DNA from: Falsiroseomonas selenitidurans
Lineage (GTDB): Bacteria > Pseudomonadota > Alphaproteobacteria > Acetobacterales > Acetobacteraceae
DNA length: 47,115 nt
Direction: 5' to 3'
Assembly: GCF_012103215.1 (NCBI RefSeq)
Contig: NZ_JAAVNE010000043.1
Coordinates: forward strand, 1-47,115
Shown here: one piece after another, positions 1 to 8,219 of the stretch
How positions within the stretch are numbered: the stretch's first letter is position 1
How the letters are laid out: each line of letters starts with the position of its first letter
The notes under the pieces: model-generated
Database searches by the model: none
What the model was told of the DNA's origin: nothing
What the model saw: the letters and a program-made list of their open reading frames with translations, nothing else
Translations under genes and position numbers: made by a program

Positions 1-457
1 CCTGGGACGGCGCGGGCCAGGGCTGCGCCGCGGGCGCGTCCGGCCAGCTCGGGCGGGCAGGCTCGGCCCAGCTCGGCGGCGGCGCCTGCCAGGCCGGCGG
101 CTGACTCGGCTGGGGGGCCGGCTCGGGCCAGGCGGAAGGCTGCGCCGACGGCTCCGCCCACGCCTGGGCCGGGGTGGGCGGCTGGGTTGCGGCGTGGCCC
201 TGCTGGTGGGCCTGCTCCTGCGGGGCGGGCCAGTGCTGGGTGGGCGGCTCGGGTGGCTGCCACGGCTCGGCAGGGGGCATCCCCTGCTGCTGGCCAACCT
301 CGGCCGCGGCGTTCATCGCAGCACCCAGCAGCGCGTACGGATCCGCTTCCGGCGCCGCCAAGGGCGTGCGGACCGGCTCATTTCCGAAACTGCGGTAACG
401 GATGGCCGGGGCCCGCAATGCGGCAGCAACCCGAGCCACATCCGTATCTTGGCGCAT
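1..457 (-). CDS. Pro/Trp-rich cellulose-biosynthesis accessory protein (BcsR/Ccp-like N-terminus), partial
   Basis: An open frame starts with ATG at 457 and runs without a stop off the left edge (152 codons seen, C-terminus missing). Residues 6-26 (DVARVAAALRAP..YRSFG) resemble the short N-terminal motif of BcsR and of the acetic-acid-bacterial cellulose-complementing protein CcpAx. From about residue 60 the protein becomes low-complexity and rich in Pro, Gln and Ala, with Trp at 66, 76, 100, 110, 123, 130, 138 and 147, often as WAEP, WPEP or WPAP. It lies 82 bp downstream of the GH8 endoglucanase gene on the same strand. In Komagataeibacter the order is endoglucanase, ccpAx, bcsA. Inference: a regulatory or scaffolding subunit of cellulose synthase. 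Family assignment is by motif and gene order only; low-complexity sequence makes similarity weak evidence. Confidence 0.6.
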   Translation of the reverse strand, partial: MRQDTDVARVAAALRAPAIRYRSFGNEPVRTPLAAPEADPYALLGAAMNAAAEVGQQQGMPPAEPWQPPEPPTQHWPAPQEQAHQQGHAATQPPTPAQAWAEPSAQPSAWPEPAPQPSQPPAWQAPPPSWAEPARPSWPDAPAAQPWPAPSQ

Positions 458-539
458 ACGAGCTTAACCCCCAATCGCGGTGCAACATGCCGTGGCCGCG
501 ACGGTTAGGGAATACCCAATCTCTGTCGTCGGAGCACTT

Positions 540-1628
540 CTATATAGAAGCCGTCAGCGAGTCTCTCCAAGCGAGACGCACGAGTAGCGTCAGGACGGAA
601 GAATAATAGTCACCCGTCTCATCCAATGACGGCCACTCGGGCATTGGCGCCGCCTCCCCATGCCGCGATCTCGCCAATTGGGCGATAGCGCGGATGCCGG
701 GGGAGGCCTCATAGGGCGAGATCGCGTCCGAACCAAGATCCGTCCAGGCCGGCAGGCGACCATGCCGTGGGTCGGACCAGAATCGCACCGCGCTGGCCGC
801 CGCCGGCTCCCGTCCCATCCCGGCCCAGGCCAGGTAGAGCGGCACCCGGACCGCATCGTAGGAGAAGCGGGCCGGCCAGCCTGGCGCCGGCACCGGGCGC
901 CCGCCGGTGCGTGGCAGCGCGACCCAGTCCGCCGGCAAGGCCCAGCGGCCGAAGCGGGCGCGACGCAGCAGGTTCAGCCCATCCGCCGCCAGCCGCAGCC
1001 ACAGCGGGTCCGGCACCGCCTGGGCCAGGGCACGGAAGGCGGGAAAGGCATAGTAGGAGGGGTTCACCACCACATGCTCGCGCTGCTCGAAGCCGGTCGC
1101 GCCGGGCAGCAGCACCGTCTCCTCCGCCACCTGGCGGACCAGCAGGCGCAGCACGTCGCGGGCGATCGCCACCCCCTGCTCCACATACGCGGCCGAGCGC
1201 CAGCGATGGCCTGCCCGCAGCAGCGCCCAGGCCACCATCAGGTCGCCATCGGTGGCATTGTTCGGATCGTCCACCGCACCACCGCCCATCCCGTCCGGGC
1301 GGTAGCGCCAGGACAGCAGCGCATCCCCGGGCCGCCCCAGCACGCGCCGGGTCCAGCCGAGGACCTGGTCGAAGGTCTCCCGGTCCAGCGCCTGCTCGGC
1401 GCAGAGCAGCGCCCAGCCCTGGCCCTCGCTGTGCGAGATGCTGCCATTGGCCGGATCGACCACCCGCCCTTCCGGCAGGAGATAGCGGGCACAGAAGCTG
1501 CGCCATTGCTGTGTGTCCAGCGGTGCGTCCTGCGGCAGGCGGCCCGCACGCAGCGGGACCGCGGGACCCGCGACCAGGGCCGGGGCGGACAGGACGAGGA
1601 GGGAGCGGCGACGGAGGTGTGGGGGCAT
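540..1628 (-). CDS. bcsZ: Glycoside hydrolase family 8 endoglucanase (BcsZ/CMCax type)
   Basis: A 362-residue exported beta-1,4-glucanase of the kind that accompanies bacterial cellulose synthase. The N-terminus has an Arg-rich stretch (RRRSLLVLSA) and a hydrophobic segment to about residue 28, a probable signal peptide (Tat-like, not certain). Family 8 landmarks are present: the general acid in HSEGQGW (Glu68), the signature ATDGDLMVAWALLRA (125 onward) and SYDAVRVPLYLAW, whose Asp258 corresponds to the second catalytic acid of E. coli BcsZ. Length is typical for the family. It is followed on the same strand by the Pro/Trp-rich partial gene, so it is probably first in a cellulose operon that continues off the window. 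In that role it trims or edits nascent glucan in the periplasm rather than serving cellulose degradation. The 205 bp upstream has an AT-richer patch around 1670-1735 that may hold the promoter. Confidence 0.9.
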   Translation of the reverse strand: MPPHLRRRSLLVLSAPALVAGPAVPLRAGRLPQDAPLDTQQWRSFCARYLLPEGRVVDPANGSISHSEGQGWALLCAEQALDRETFDQVLGWTRRVLGRPGDALLSWRYRPDGMGGGAVDDPNNATDGDLMVAWALLRAGHRWRSAAYVEQGVAIARDVLRLLVRQVAEETVLLPGATGFEQREHVVVNPSYYAFPAFRALAQAVPDPLWLRLAADGLNLLRRARFGRWALPADWVALPRTGGRPVPAPGWPARFSYDAVRVPLYLAWAGMGREPAAASAVRFWSDPRHGRLPAWTDLGSDAISPYEASPGIRAIAQLARSRHGEAAPMPEWPSLDETGDYYSSVLTLLVRLAWRDSLTASI

Positions 1629-1833
1629 GCCGGCCTAGGGTCGCAGCAGCAGGTGAAGCGGAGGTTGACCGCCGCATTCAACAACCATCTGGTGCACAGG
1701 TAAACCAAATACTCGCATAAGTTGCGTAACGATTGGCGCGGATGTAGGCAGGACACACCAGATCGCCCTGCCAACAACCCGGCTTGGCACCGACGGATCA
1801 GGCCCGTCGCGACCACCGGCTGCCCGCGATCCC

Positions 1834-3639
1834 TCAGCCCAGGGGGGCGCAGGCTTCCGCCAGCCAGTCGCGCTCGGCCTGCGGCAGCAGCGGGCCCACC
1901 ATGGCCAGCACCCGCGCGTGATAGGCGTCCACCTGCACGCGTTCCGCCGGCGCCAGCAGGCCGGGCACCACCAGCCGCCGGTCGTAGGGGGCCAGCGTCA
2001 GCGTCTCGAAATCCAGGAAGGGCTTCACCTGGTCCTGCAGGCCGGCCGCCGGGCGCACCAGCAGCAGGTTCTCGATGCGGATGCCATAGGCGCCGGGCAG
2101 GTAGTAGCCGGGCTCGTTGGACAGGATCATCCCCGGCTGCAGCGGCACCGGCCGGGCCGTGCGGCTGATGCCGGCCGGCCCCTCATGCACCGAGAGGAAG
2201 CTGCCGATGCCGTGGCCGGTGCCGTGGTCGTAATCCAGCCCCTCCGCCCACAGCGCCTGCCGGGCCAGGGAATCGAGGTGCGGCCCGGCGATGCCGGCCG
2301 GAAAGCGCAGCGCGGACAAGGCCAGATGGCCCTGCAGCACGCGGGTGTAGCGCCGCGCCAGCGCCGCCGGCGGCGAACCGGGGCCGGTCCATAGCGTGCG
2401 CGTCACATCCGTGGTGCCGTCCCGGTACTGCGCGCCGCTGTCGATCAGATAGGCCTCGTCCGGCCCGATCGCCCGGTCCGTCGCCTCGGTCGCGCGGTAG
2501 TGGATGATGGCGCCATGCGGGCCGGCGCCGCTGATGGCGGGGAAGCTCTCGCCGACGAAATGCGGGCCTTCCGCCCGCAGGGCCAGCAGCCGGGCGGCGG
2601 CGGAGATCTCCGTCTCACCGCCACCGGGCGCCACCTTGGCCAGCCAGGCCAGGAAGCGGCACAGCGCCACCGCGTCGCGCCCATGCGCCGCGCGCGCGCC
2701 GGCCTGTTCCACCACATTCTTGCAGGCGCGCGGCATCCGGCAGGGGTCCTCCCCGGCCACCGGTTCCGCCCCGGCGTCGCGCAGCGCCTGGCCGAACCAG
2801 GCCGGCGTCACCTCCGGGTCCAGCCGCACGCGCGAACCCGCCAGGCCGCGCAGCACGGGCGACAGTTCCGCCGGCGGCAGCAGCGACACGGCATTGCCCA
2901 GATGCGCCCGCAGCGCCGTATCGGCGCGGGCGGGGTCCAGGAACAGGTCCACCCGCGCATCCGCATGCAGCACCGCCACCGCCAGCGCCAGCGGGGTGAA
3001 GCCCAGGTCGCGGCCGCGGATGTTCAGCAGCCAGGCGACGGAATGCGCATCCGCCAGCACCACCGCGGATTGCTCCGCCTGGCGCAGCGCCGCCGCCGCC
3101 GCCTCCCGCTTCGCCGCGGCCTCCTGTCCGGCGAAAGCCATCGGATGCGGCTCGGCCGGGGCGGTGGGCGGCGCCGGGCGGTCCAGCCAGACGGCATCCA
3201 CCGGGTTGGTGGCCAGCGGCACCAGCGCCACGCCCGATTCCGCCAGCCGCTCCAGCGCCGCCTGGGGGTGCAGCCAGGGGTCGTAGCCGATGCGCTGGCC
3301 GCGCGCTTCCGCCCGCAGCACGCTGGCCGGCGGCTGCTCGATCAGGTGGCGGTGCTGCCACAGCGCGCCATCGGTCTCCGCCGCCGCCTGGGTGGTGTAG
3401 CGGCCATCGATGAACAGGAAGGCGCGGTCGCGCAGCACCAGGGCCAGGCCGGCGCTGCCGGTGAAGCCGGTGAGCCAGGCCAGGCGCTCCGCCGAGGGCG
3501 GCACGTATTCGCCGAGGAAGGCATCGGCGCGCGGCACCAGCACGCCATCGACACCGAGGCGCGCCAATTCGACCCGCAGGGCCGCCAGGCGCGCCCCGGC
3601 CGTGGCGGGAGTTTGAGGCGAAAGGGTGCGGTCGATCAC
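1834..3639 (-). CDS. pepP: Xaa-Pro aminopeptidase (M24B, aminopeptidase P family)
   Basis: A cytoplasmic metallopeptidase that removes the N-terminal residue from peptides with proline at position two. The long form (about 600 residues) has two N-terminal creatinase-like domains and a C-terminal pita-bread catalytic domain. The dinuclear metal ligands are visible: two Asp in LIDSGAQYRDGTTDVTRT, His in GHGIGSFLSVHEG, Glu in LSNEPGYY and Glu in GIRIENLLL. The frame opens further upstream to a GTG at 3681. I prefer the GTG at 3639 because the residues before it do not look like the family N-terminus and because the 3681 codon lies inside a perfect inverted repeat (3665-3691) that looks like an operator. 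Neither start has a convincing ribosome-binding site. The gene is divergent from the DUF1127 gene. Annotated here as general peptide turnover. Confidence 0.92.
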   Translation of the reverse strand: MIDRTLSPQTPATAGARLAALRVELARLGVDGVLVPRADAFLGEYVPPSAERLAWLTGFTGSAGLALVLRDRAFLFIDGRYTTQAAAETDGALWQHRHLIEQPPASVLRAEARGQRIGYDPWLHPQAALERLAESGVALVPLATNPVDAVWLDRPAPPTAPAEPHPMAFAGQEAAAKREAAAAALRQAEQSAVVLADAHSVAWLLNIRGRDLGFTPLALAVAVLHADARVDLFLDPARADTALRAHLGNAVSLLPPAELSPVLRGLAGSRVRLDPEVTPAWFGQALRDAGAEPVAGEDPCRMPRACKNVVEQAGARAAHGRDAVALCRFLAWLAKVAPGGGETEISAAARLLALRAEGPHFVGESFPAISGAGPHGAIIHYRATEATDRAIGPDEAYLIDSGAQYRDGTTDVTRTLWTGPGSPPAALARRYTRVLQGHLALSALRFPAGIAGPHLDSLARQALWAEGLDYDHGTGHGIGSFLSVHEGPAGISRTARPVPLQPGMILSNEPGYYLPGAYGIRIENLLLVRPAAGLQDQVKPFLDFETLTLAPYDRRLVVPGLLAPAERVQVDAYHARVLAMVGPLLPQAERDWLAEACAPLG

Positions 3640-3664
3640 GGCGGTTATTGCCCGAGACCTAATG

Positions 3665-3691
3665 ATGAAACATATGTCCACAGTGTTTCAT
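3665..3691. promoter_or_regulatory. Perfect 8-bp inverted repeat, putative operator
   Basis: ATGAAACA at 3665-3672 and TGTTTCAT at 3684-3691 are exact inverted copies separated by 11 bp, in an AT-richer stretch between the divergent pepP and DUF1127 genes. The centre-to-centre spacing is 19 bp, close to two helical turns, as expected for a dimeric helix-turn-helix regulator. It does not match CIRCE, alphaproteobacterial LexA or FNR boxes. No regulator can be assigned. Confidence 0.4.
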
Positions 3692-3834
3692 GCGACCAGC
3701 GCATGGCTTCGCTGTTGCCTTGGCGCATCACCTGTGACCCCCGGACCCCTATGTTGCATCTGCGAAGCGCGGTGGCCCAGGCCGGATCCTGAAACGCAGG
3801 ACGGCCAGGCGACCCGCAGCAGACAGAGGTCATC

Positions 3835-4254
3835 ATGAACGCCCGCCACAGCCTGGAACAGGCCGCCATCTTCCACCCCGCCGCCCCCGACCGCACCGCC
3901 CGCGAGATCGAGGTCCTGCGCCACGCCGCCATCCGGGCGCGCGACCAGGCGATCGCCGACGGGGTGGTCCGGGCCTTCACCAGCCTCGGCCGCGGCCTCG
4001 CCTTCCTCGGCCGCACCCTGGTGATCTGGTCCGAGCGCAGCCGCACCTACGACAACCTGCGCAACCTGACCGACCGCGAACTGGCCGATATCGGCCTGAC
4101 CCGCGGCGAAATCAGCCGCGTCTTCGAGCCGGACTTCCGCCTGCCGGTCGCCACCGCCACCAAGGCAACCGTGACGATGCCCGCCAAGGCCCCGGTCCAG
4201 ACGCTGGCCCCGGCCAACGCCAACCGGCCGCGTCCCTCGGCCGCCGCCGCCTGA
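3835..4254 (+). CDS. DUF1127 domain protein
   Basis: A 139-residue protein with a central DUF1127 (YjiS-like) motif: YDNLRNLTDRELADIGLTRGEI, an Arg-rich helical segment around residues 78-100. The N-terminal part is predicted helical and charged; the C-terminal 35 residues are Ala/Pro/Thr-rich and likely disordered. Long DUF1127 proteins are common in alphaproteobacteria. Short members of the family have been linked to RNA binding and to phosphate or stress responses, but the role of this longer type is unknown. The gene stands alone, divergent from pepP, and is followed by a strong hairpin at 4298-4324. A putative operator lies upstream at 3665-3691. Confidence 0.85.
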   Translation: MNARHSLEQAAIFHPAAPDRTAREIEVLRHAAIRARDQAIADGVVRAFTSLGRGLAFLGRTLVIWSERSRTYDNLRNLTDRELADIGLTRGEISRVFEPDFRLPVATATKATVTMPAKAPVQTLAPANANRPRPSAAAA

Positions 4255-4297
4255 GTTACCCGCCCGCGCCGCTCCGGCGGCACGGACGCGGAAGCGC

Positions 4298-4324
4298 GAG
4301 GCCGGCCCCGCAAGGGCCGGCCTC
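4298..4324. terminator. GC-rich hairpin, bidirectional terminator candidate
   Basis: An 11-bp perfect stem (4298-4308 with 4314-4324, GAGGCCGGCCC paired to GGGCCGGCCTC) with a 5-nt loop lies between the converging ends of the DUF1127 gene and prmA. There is no T-run, only GTTG, so it would be a weak intrinsic terminator or a 3'-end stabiliser. The position between two convergent genes supports a terminator role for both. Confidence 0.6.
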
Positions 4325-4364
4325 GTTGCATGTCCCTCAACCCCAGCCAGCGACCCCGCCCGGC

Positions 4365-5288
4365 TCAGCGTCGGCGACGCAGCACCAGCGTGGCCCAGGC
4401 CCCCTGCGGCAACCGACGCTCCAGCACCATGCCGCGCCGGCGATGCGCCGCCAGCACCATGCGCACCTGCGTCCCCAGCAGCCCGGCCAGGATCGCCACG
4501 CCGCCCGGCGCCAGGCCCACCGACAGATCCTTCGCCATGGAACACAAGGGCCGCGCCAGGATGTTGGCGAACACCAGGTCATAGGGCCGCCCGGCCCGCA
4601 CATGCCGATCGCGCCAGCCATCCGCCAGCCGCGCCCGCACCAGCCGCCCCACCCCGTTCATCCGCGCATTGTCCTGCGCCACGCGGACGCTCCAGGGCTC
4701 GATATCCGTCGCCAGCACCGGCCGCCGCAACCGCTTCGCCGCCGCCATCGCCAGGATGCCCGAGCCCGTGCCCAGGTCCAGCAGCCGCCGCAACCGCCGC
4801 CCGCGCCGCGCCACATCGTCGAAGGCCACCAGGCACCCCCGGGTCGAGCCATGCTCGCCCGAGCCAAAGGCAATCCCCGCATCCAGCTTCAACACGGTGC
4901 GCCCGTAGATCCGCGCCTCCGGCAAATGCGTCGGCCGCACCAGGAAGCCGGCGCCGATCGCCTGCTCCCCGAAACTCGCCACCGTCCGCGCCAGCCACCC
5001 CTCGGCCTCCACCGGCGCGGACTGCACCACCGGCTCGAACCCGCCCGACACCAGGCTGGCCAGGGCCAGGGCCCCCGCCAACTCCTCCGCCCCCTGCCCC
5101 TGCGGCCGAACCCCCTCCACCCGCCAGGTATCCGTCACCTCGTCCCGGAAAATCGCGACGGAGGGGCAAACCCGCAGCAAGGCCGCCTCGAAGGCCGGCA
5201 CCACCTCCTCCGGCAGGCCGTCCATCCACACCGTCTCCAACGGATCCGCCCGCCGCGCCTGACGCTGGGCATAGACATCACGCGACAT
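4365..5288 (-). CDS. prmA: Ribosomal protein L11 methyltransferase
   Basis: A 307-residue class I SAM-dependent methyltransferase that trimethylates ribosomal protein L11. The linker signature AFGSGEHGSTRGCL is at about 140-153 (the E. coli form is AFGTGTHPTT). SAM motif I, LLDLGTGSG, is at 169-177, and the substrate-site motif NILA is at 242-245 within LVFANILARPL, characteristic of PrmA. The N-terminal third is the divergent L11-recognition domain typical of alphaproteobacterial members. It lies on the same strand as uvrD, 193 bp downstream, with a hairpin repeat element between them. ATG at 5288 is the natural start, with AGAAGG upstream at slightly long spacing. Confidence 0.93.
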   Translation of the reverse strand: MSRDVYAQRQARRADPLETVWMDGLPEEVVPAFEAALLRVCPSVAIFRDEVTDTWRVEGVRPQGQGAEELAGALALASLVSGGFEPVVQSAPVEAEGWLARTVASFGEQAIGAGFLVRPTHLPEARIYGRTVLKLDAGIAFGSGEHGSTRGCLVAFDDVARRGRRLRRLLDLGTGSGILAMAAAKRLRRPVLATDIEPWSVRVAQDNARMNGVGRLVRARLADGWRDRHVRAGRPYDLVFANILARPLCSMAKDLSVGLAPGGVAILAGLLGTQVRMVLAAHRRRGMVLERRLPQGAWATLVLRRRR

Positions 5289-5355
5289 GCAGGCGGGACC
5301 TTCTCATCCGGGAGGGTTGGCTGGGTTTGAGGGTGGGCGAAGTCGCACAGGGGGG

Positions 5356-5457
5356 CGGGAGGGGCGCTGCCCCTCCCGCACCCTCCCCGCCAAAGGGCGG
5401 CGGCCCTTTGGAAACCCCTTAATCATGGGCAGGTGCAGGGGGGAGTCCCCCCTGCAC
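5356..5457. repeat. Modular hairpin repeat element, copy A
   Basis: Three perfect stem-loops lie in the 193-bp gap between uvrD and prmA. They are 5356-5378 (10-bp stem CGGGAGGGGC, loop GCT), 5390-5411 (9-bp stem CCAAAGGGC, 4-nt loop) and 5433-5457 (12-bp arms GTGCAGGGGGGA). The spacer between the first two reads GCACCCTCCCCGC and the second is followed by AAACCC and ATCATG. The same layout and spacer text recur inverted at 25986-26060 and directly at 25855-25925, with different but still complementary stems. This resembles a REP-like dispersed element. Possible functions include 3' protection of the uvrD mRNA or attenuation of prmA. Confidence 0.75.
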
Positions 5458-5481
5458 GCACCCGCGCGACCCTTCGCCGCC

Positions 5482-7716
5482 TCACACCTCGCTCGCCTTC
5501 CGGACGAAGCGGTCCAGCACGCGTTTCGCGCCGGTGTGGTCGAAGGTGATGTCCAGGCGGTCTTCGTCGATGTCGTTGATGGTGCCGTAGCCGAATTTCT
5601 CGTGGAACACCCGTTCGCCCTTGGCCAGGCTGGTGGCGCGGGGCGGGCGTTCGCGCTGGTCCCAGGGGTTCACCTCGGTCAGGCGGGGGCGGCGGGCGAG
5701 CAGGCCCTGGGCGCCGGTAAAGACGCTCGGCGTCTCGGCCAGGCGGTTGCTGCGCTGGGTGGACTGGCCTTCGCGGCTGATCGCCTCCTCCGGCAGTTCG
5801 TCCAGGAAGCGGGACGGGATGGCGGAGGTCCAGTTGCCGTAGATCCGGCGGTTGGCGGCGTGGCTGATGATGGCGGTGCGGCGCGCCCGCGTGATGCCGA
5901 CATAGGCCAGGCGCCGTTCCTCCTCGAGCGCCTTGTCGCCGCCCTCGTCGAGCGAGCGCTGGGAGGGGAACAGCCCTTCCTCCCAGCCCGGCAGGAAGAC
6001 CGTGTCGAATTCCAGGCCCTTGGCGGCGTGCAGCGTCATCAGCTGGACGCGCTCCGCCTCCGCGTTCTCGTCGGTTTCCATCACCAGGGCGACGTGGTCG
6101 AGGAAGCCGGCGAGGCTGGCGTAGTCGCCCATCGCGCGCAGCAATTCCTTGAGGTTGTCCAGCCGCCCCGGGGCTTCGGGGCTGCGATCCGCCTTCCACA
6201 TGTCGGTGTAGCCGGATTCGTCCAGCAGCGTGGCCGCGGCGACGACATGGCCTTCCGTCTCGTTCACCTGGCGCCAGCGGGCGAAGCCCTGCATCAACTC
6301 GCGCAGCGCGGTGCGGGGCTTGGGCTTGAGGGCGTCGGCCTCGGTGATGCGTTCGGCGGCGCGGGCAAGCGGAATCTGCTCGGCGCGGGCCAGCGTGGCC
6401 AGGGCGCGCAGGCCGCTGTCACCCAGGCCACGCTTGGGCGTGTTGACGATGCGTTCGAAGGCCAGGTCGTCCGCCGGCTGGTGCAGCACGCGCAGATAGG
6501 CCATGGCGTCGCGGATTTCCGCGCGTTCGTAGAATTTCAGCCCGCCGACGACGCGATAAGGCAGGCCGAGGGTGATGAGGCGTTCCTCGAAGCTGCGGGT
6601 CTGGAAGCCGGCGCGGACCAGGATGGCGCATTGCGACAGCGGATGGCCGCGTCGCTGCGCCTGTTCGATCCGCTCGCCCACCATGCGGGCTTCCTCCTCG
6701 CTGTCCCACAGCGAGACGACGCGCACCTTCTCCCCTTCCGCGTCCTTGCGGCCGGGGCGCAGCGTCTTGCCCAGGCGCCCGGCATTCTTCGCGATCAGCC
6801 CCGCGGCGGCGGCCAGGATGGGCTTGGTGGAGCGGTAGTTGGATTCCAGACGGACGATGCGGGCGCCCGGGAAATCCTTCTCGAAGCGAAGGATGTTCTC
6901 GATCTCGGCGCCGCGCCAGGAATAGATCGACTGGTCATCGTCGCCGACGCAGCAGATGTTTCTCCGGGCCGGGTCCTCGTGCTGGGCCAGCAGCCGCAGC
7001 CACAGGTACTGCACCAAATTGGTGTCCTGGTACTCGTCCACCAGGATGTAGCGGAAGCTGCGGTGGTAATCGGCCAGCACATCCGGGTGGCTGCGCAGGA
7101 TTTCCGCCATGTGCAGCAGCAGGTCGCCGAAATCCGTGGCGTTCAGTTCCACCAGCCGGCGCTGATAGGCCTCGTAGAGGCTGCGGGCGCGGTTGTTGGC
7201 GTAGTCCGAATCCTCGGCCGGGGTGATGCGGGCCGGCGTCAGGCCGCGATCCTTCCAGCGCTGGATCACCGCCATCAGCCCGGCCGCCGGCCAGCGCTTG
7301 GTGTCGATGCCGCCGGCGGCTTCCATGATCTGCTTCAGCAGCCGCATCTGGTCGTCGGTGTCGAGGATGGTGAAGTTGGATTTCAGCCCGACCAGCTCCG
7401 CATGGCGGCGCAGCATCCGGGCACACAGCGCGTGAAAGGTGCCGAGCCACAGCCCTTCCGCCGTCTGGCCGAGGATGGCCGCGACGCGTTCGCGCATCTC
7501 CCGCGCCGCCTTGTTGGTGAAGGTGACGGCCAGCACCTGCCAGGGGCGGGCGCGGCCGGTCATCAGCAGGTGGGCGAAGCGGGTGGTCAGTACGCTGGTC
7601 TTGCCGGTGCCGGCGCCGGCCAGCACCAACAGCGGTCCGTCCAGGGTTTCCACCGCCTGGCGCTGTTCCGGGTTCAGCCGGGCCAGGTAGTCCGGCGGTG
7701 CCGCGGAGAGGCTCAT
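5482..7716 (-). CDS. uvrD: UvrD/PcrA/Rep-family ATP-dependent DNA helicase
   Basis: A 744-residue superfamily 1A 3'-to-5' DNA helicase for repair and replication-fork maintenance. Landmarks in order: Q motif near LNPEQRQAV, Walker A GAGTGKT (34-40), motif Ia VTFTNKAAREM, DEYQD (227-231), GDDDQSIYSWRGA (258-270), NYRST, VVGGLKFYERAEIRDAMAYL, TLHAAKGLEFD and RRLAYVGITRAR. The C-terminal 45 residues (RVFHEKFGYGTI) form the small tudor-like domain seen in PcrA/UvrD that can bind RNA polymerase. The frame is open to 8307, but the helicase begins at the ATG at 7716, which overlaps the stop of the pentapeptide gene as ATGA. The upstream codons belong to another frame of that gene. No protein partner can be deduced. 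Confidence 0.95.
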   Translation of the reverse strand: MSLSAAPPDYLARLNPEQRQAVETLDGPLLVLAGAGTGKTSVLTTRFAHLLMTGRARPWQVLAVTFTNKAAREMRERVAAILGQTAEGLWLGTFHALCARMLRRHAELVGLKSNFTILDTDDQMRLLKQIMEAAGGIDTKRWPAAGLMAVIQRWKDRGLTPARITPAEDSDYANNRARSLYEAYQRRLVELNATDFGDLLLHMAEILRSHPDVLADYHRSFRYILVDEYQDTNLVQYLWLRLLAQHEDPARRNICCVGDDDQSIYSWRGAEIENILRFEKDFPGARIVRLESNYRSTKPILAAAAGLIAKNAGRLGKTLRPGRKDAEGEKVRVVSLWDSEEEARMVGERIEQAQRRGHPLSQCAILVRAGFQTRSFEERLITLGLPYRVVGGLKFYERAEIRDAMAYLRVLHQPADDLAFERIVNTPKRGLGDSGLRALATLARAEQIPLARAAERITEADALKPKPRTALRELMQGFARWRQVNETEGHVVAAATLLDESGYTDMWKADRSPEAPGRLDNLKELLRAMGDYASLAGFLDHVALVMETDENAEAERVQLMTLHAAKGLEFDTVFLPGWEEGLFPSQRSLDEGGDKALEEERRLAYVGITRARRTAIISHAANRRIYGNWTSAIPSRFLDELPEEAISREGQSTQRSNRLAETPSVFTGAQGLLARRPRLTEVNPWDQRERPPRATSLAKGERVFHEKFGYGTINDIDEDRLDITFDHTGAKRVLDRFVRKASEV

Positions 7717-8213
7717 TGGCAGGCGCCGACGGACCCGGCGGCGCAGACCCGGCGCCCATCGGTCCAGGTGGCGCCGTCCAGGATCACGCCGGTGAAGTCG
7801 GCGCCGACAAGCTGCGCGCCGGTCAGGTCGGCTTCCGTCAGGTCGGCGCGGTACAGCCGGGCGCGGCGCAGATCGGTGCGCACCAGCTTGGCGCCGCGCA
7901 GCACGGCGCGGGTGAAGTCGGCTTCCCGCAGCGTGGCGCCGGTGAAGTCCGCGCCGCGCAGATCGGCGGAGACGAAGCGGGCATAGGGCGCTTCGGCCCG
8001 GGTCAGGTTCGCCCCGGCCATGCGGCTGCGCTGCAGGGCGGTGTCGCGCAGCTGCGCGCCGGTCAGGTTGGCCCTTTCCAGGTCGCCCCCGTCCAGGCTG
8101 CAGCGCCGCCAATCCACGCCGGGGCCGGGCGGGTCGGTGCAGGCGGCCAGCGCGGGGGCGGCGCCAAGCAGGCCCAGCAGGGCGAGGATCAGGGTGTGAT
8201 GACGTCCGGGCAC
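7713..8213 (-). CDS. Exported pentapeptide-repeat protein
   Basis: A 166-residue protein starting at GTG 8213 (V-PGRHHTLILALLGLLGAAPALAA), giving a clear Sec signal peptide with an AxA cleavage site. An extension to an ATG at 8339 is possible but lacks features. The mature part has about 18 pentapeptide units of the A(D/N)Lxx type (ANLTG, ADFTG, ADLTE), predicted to fold into a right-handed quadrilateral beta helix. Two Cys near the start (about residues 25 and 36) and two near the end could form disulfides in the periplasm. Its stop overlaps the uvrD start, so the two are translationally coupled. Cytoplasmic pentapeptide proteins such as Qnr and MfpA mimic DNA and protect gyrase, but the signal peptide argues against that here. 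Function unknown. Confidence 0.85.
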   Translation of the reverse strand: MPGRHHTLILALLGLLGAAPALAACTDPPGPGVDWRRCSLDGGDLERANLTGAQLRDTALQRSRMAGANLTRAEAPYARFVSADLRGADFTGATLREADFTRAVLRGAKLVRTDLRRARLYRADLTEADLTGAQLVGADFTGVILDGATWTDGRRVCAAGSVGACQ

Positions 8214-8219
8214 CCAGCA

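Noticed and set aside
5287..7986. 899-codon plus-strand open frame opposite uvrD
   Set aside because: A shadow of the GC-rich helicase gene: its residues show no domain, and the opposite strand has all SF1 helicase motifs.
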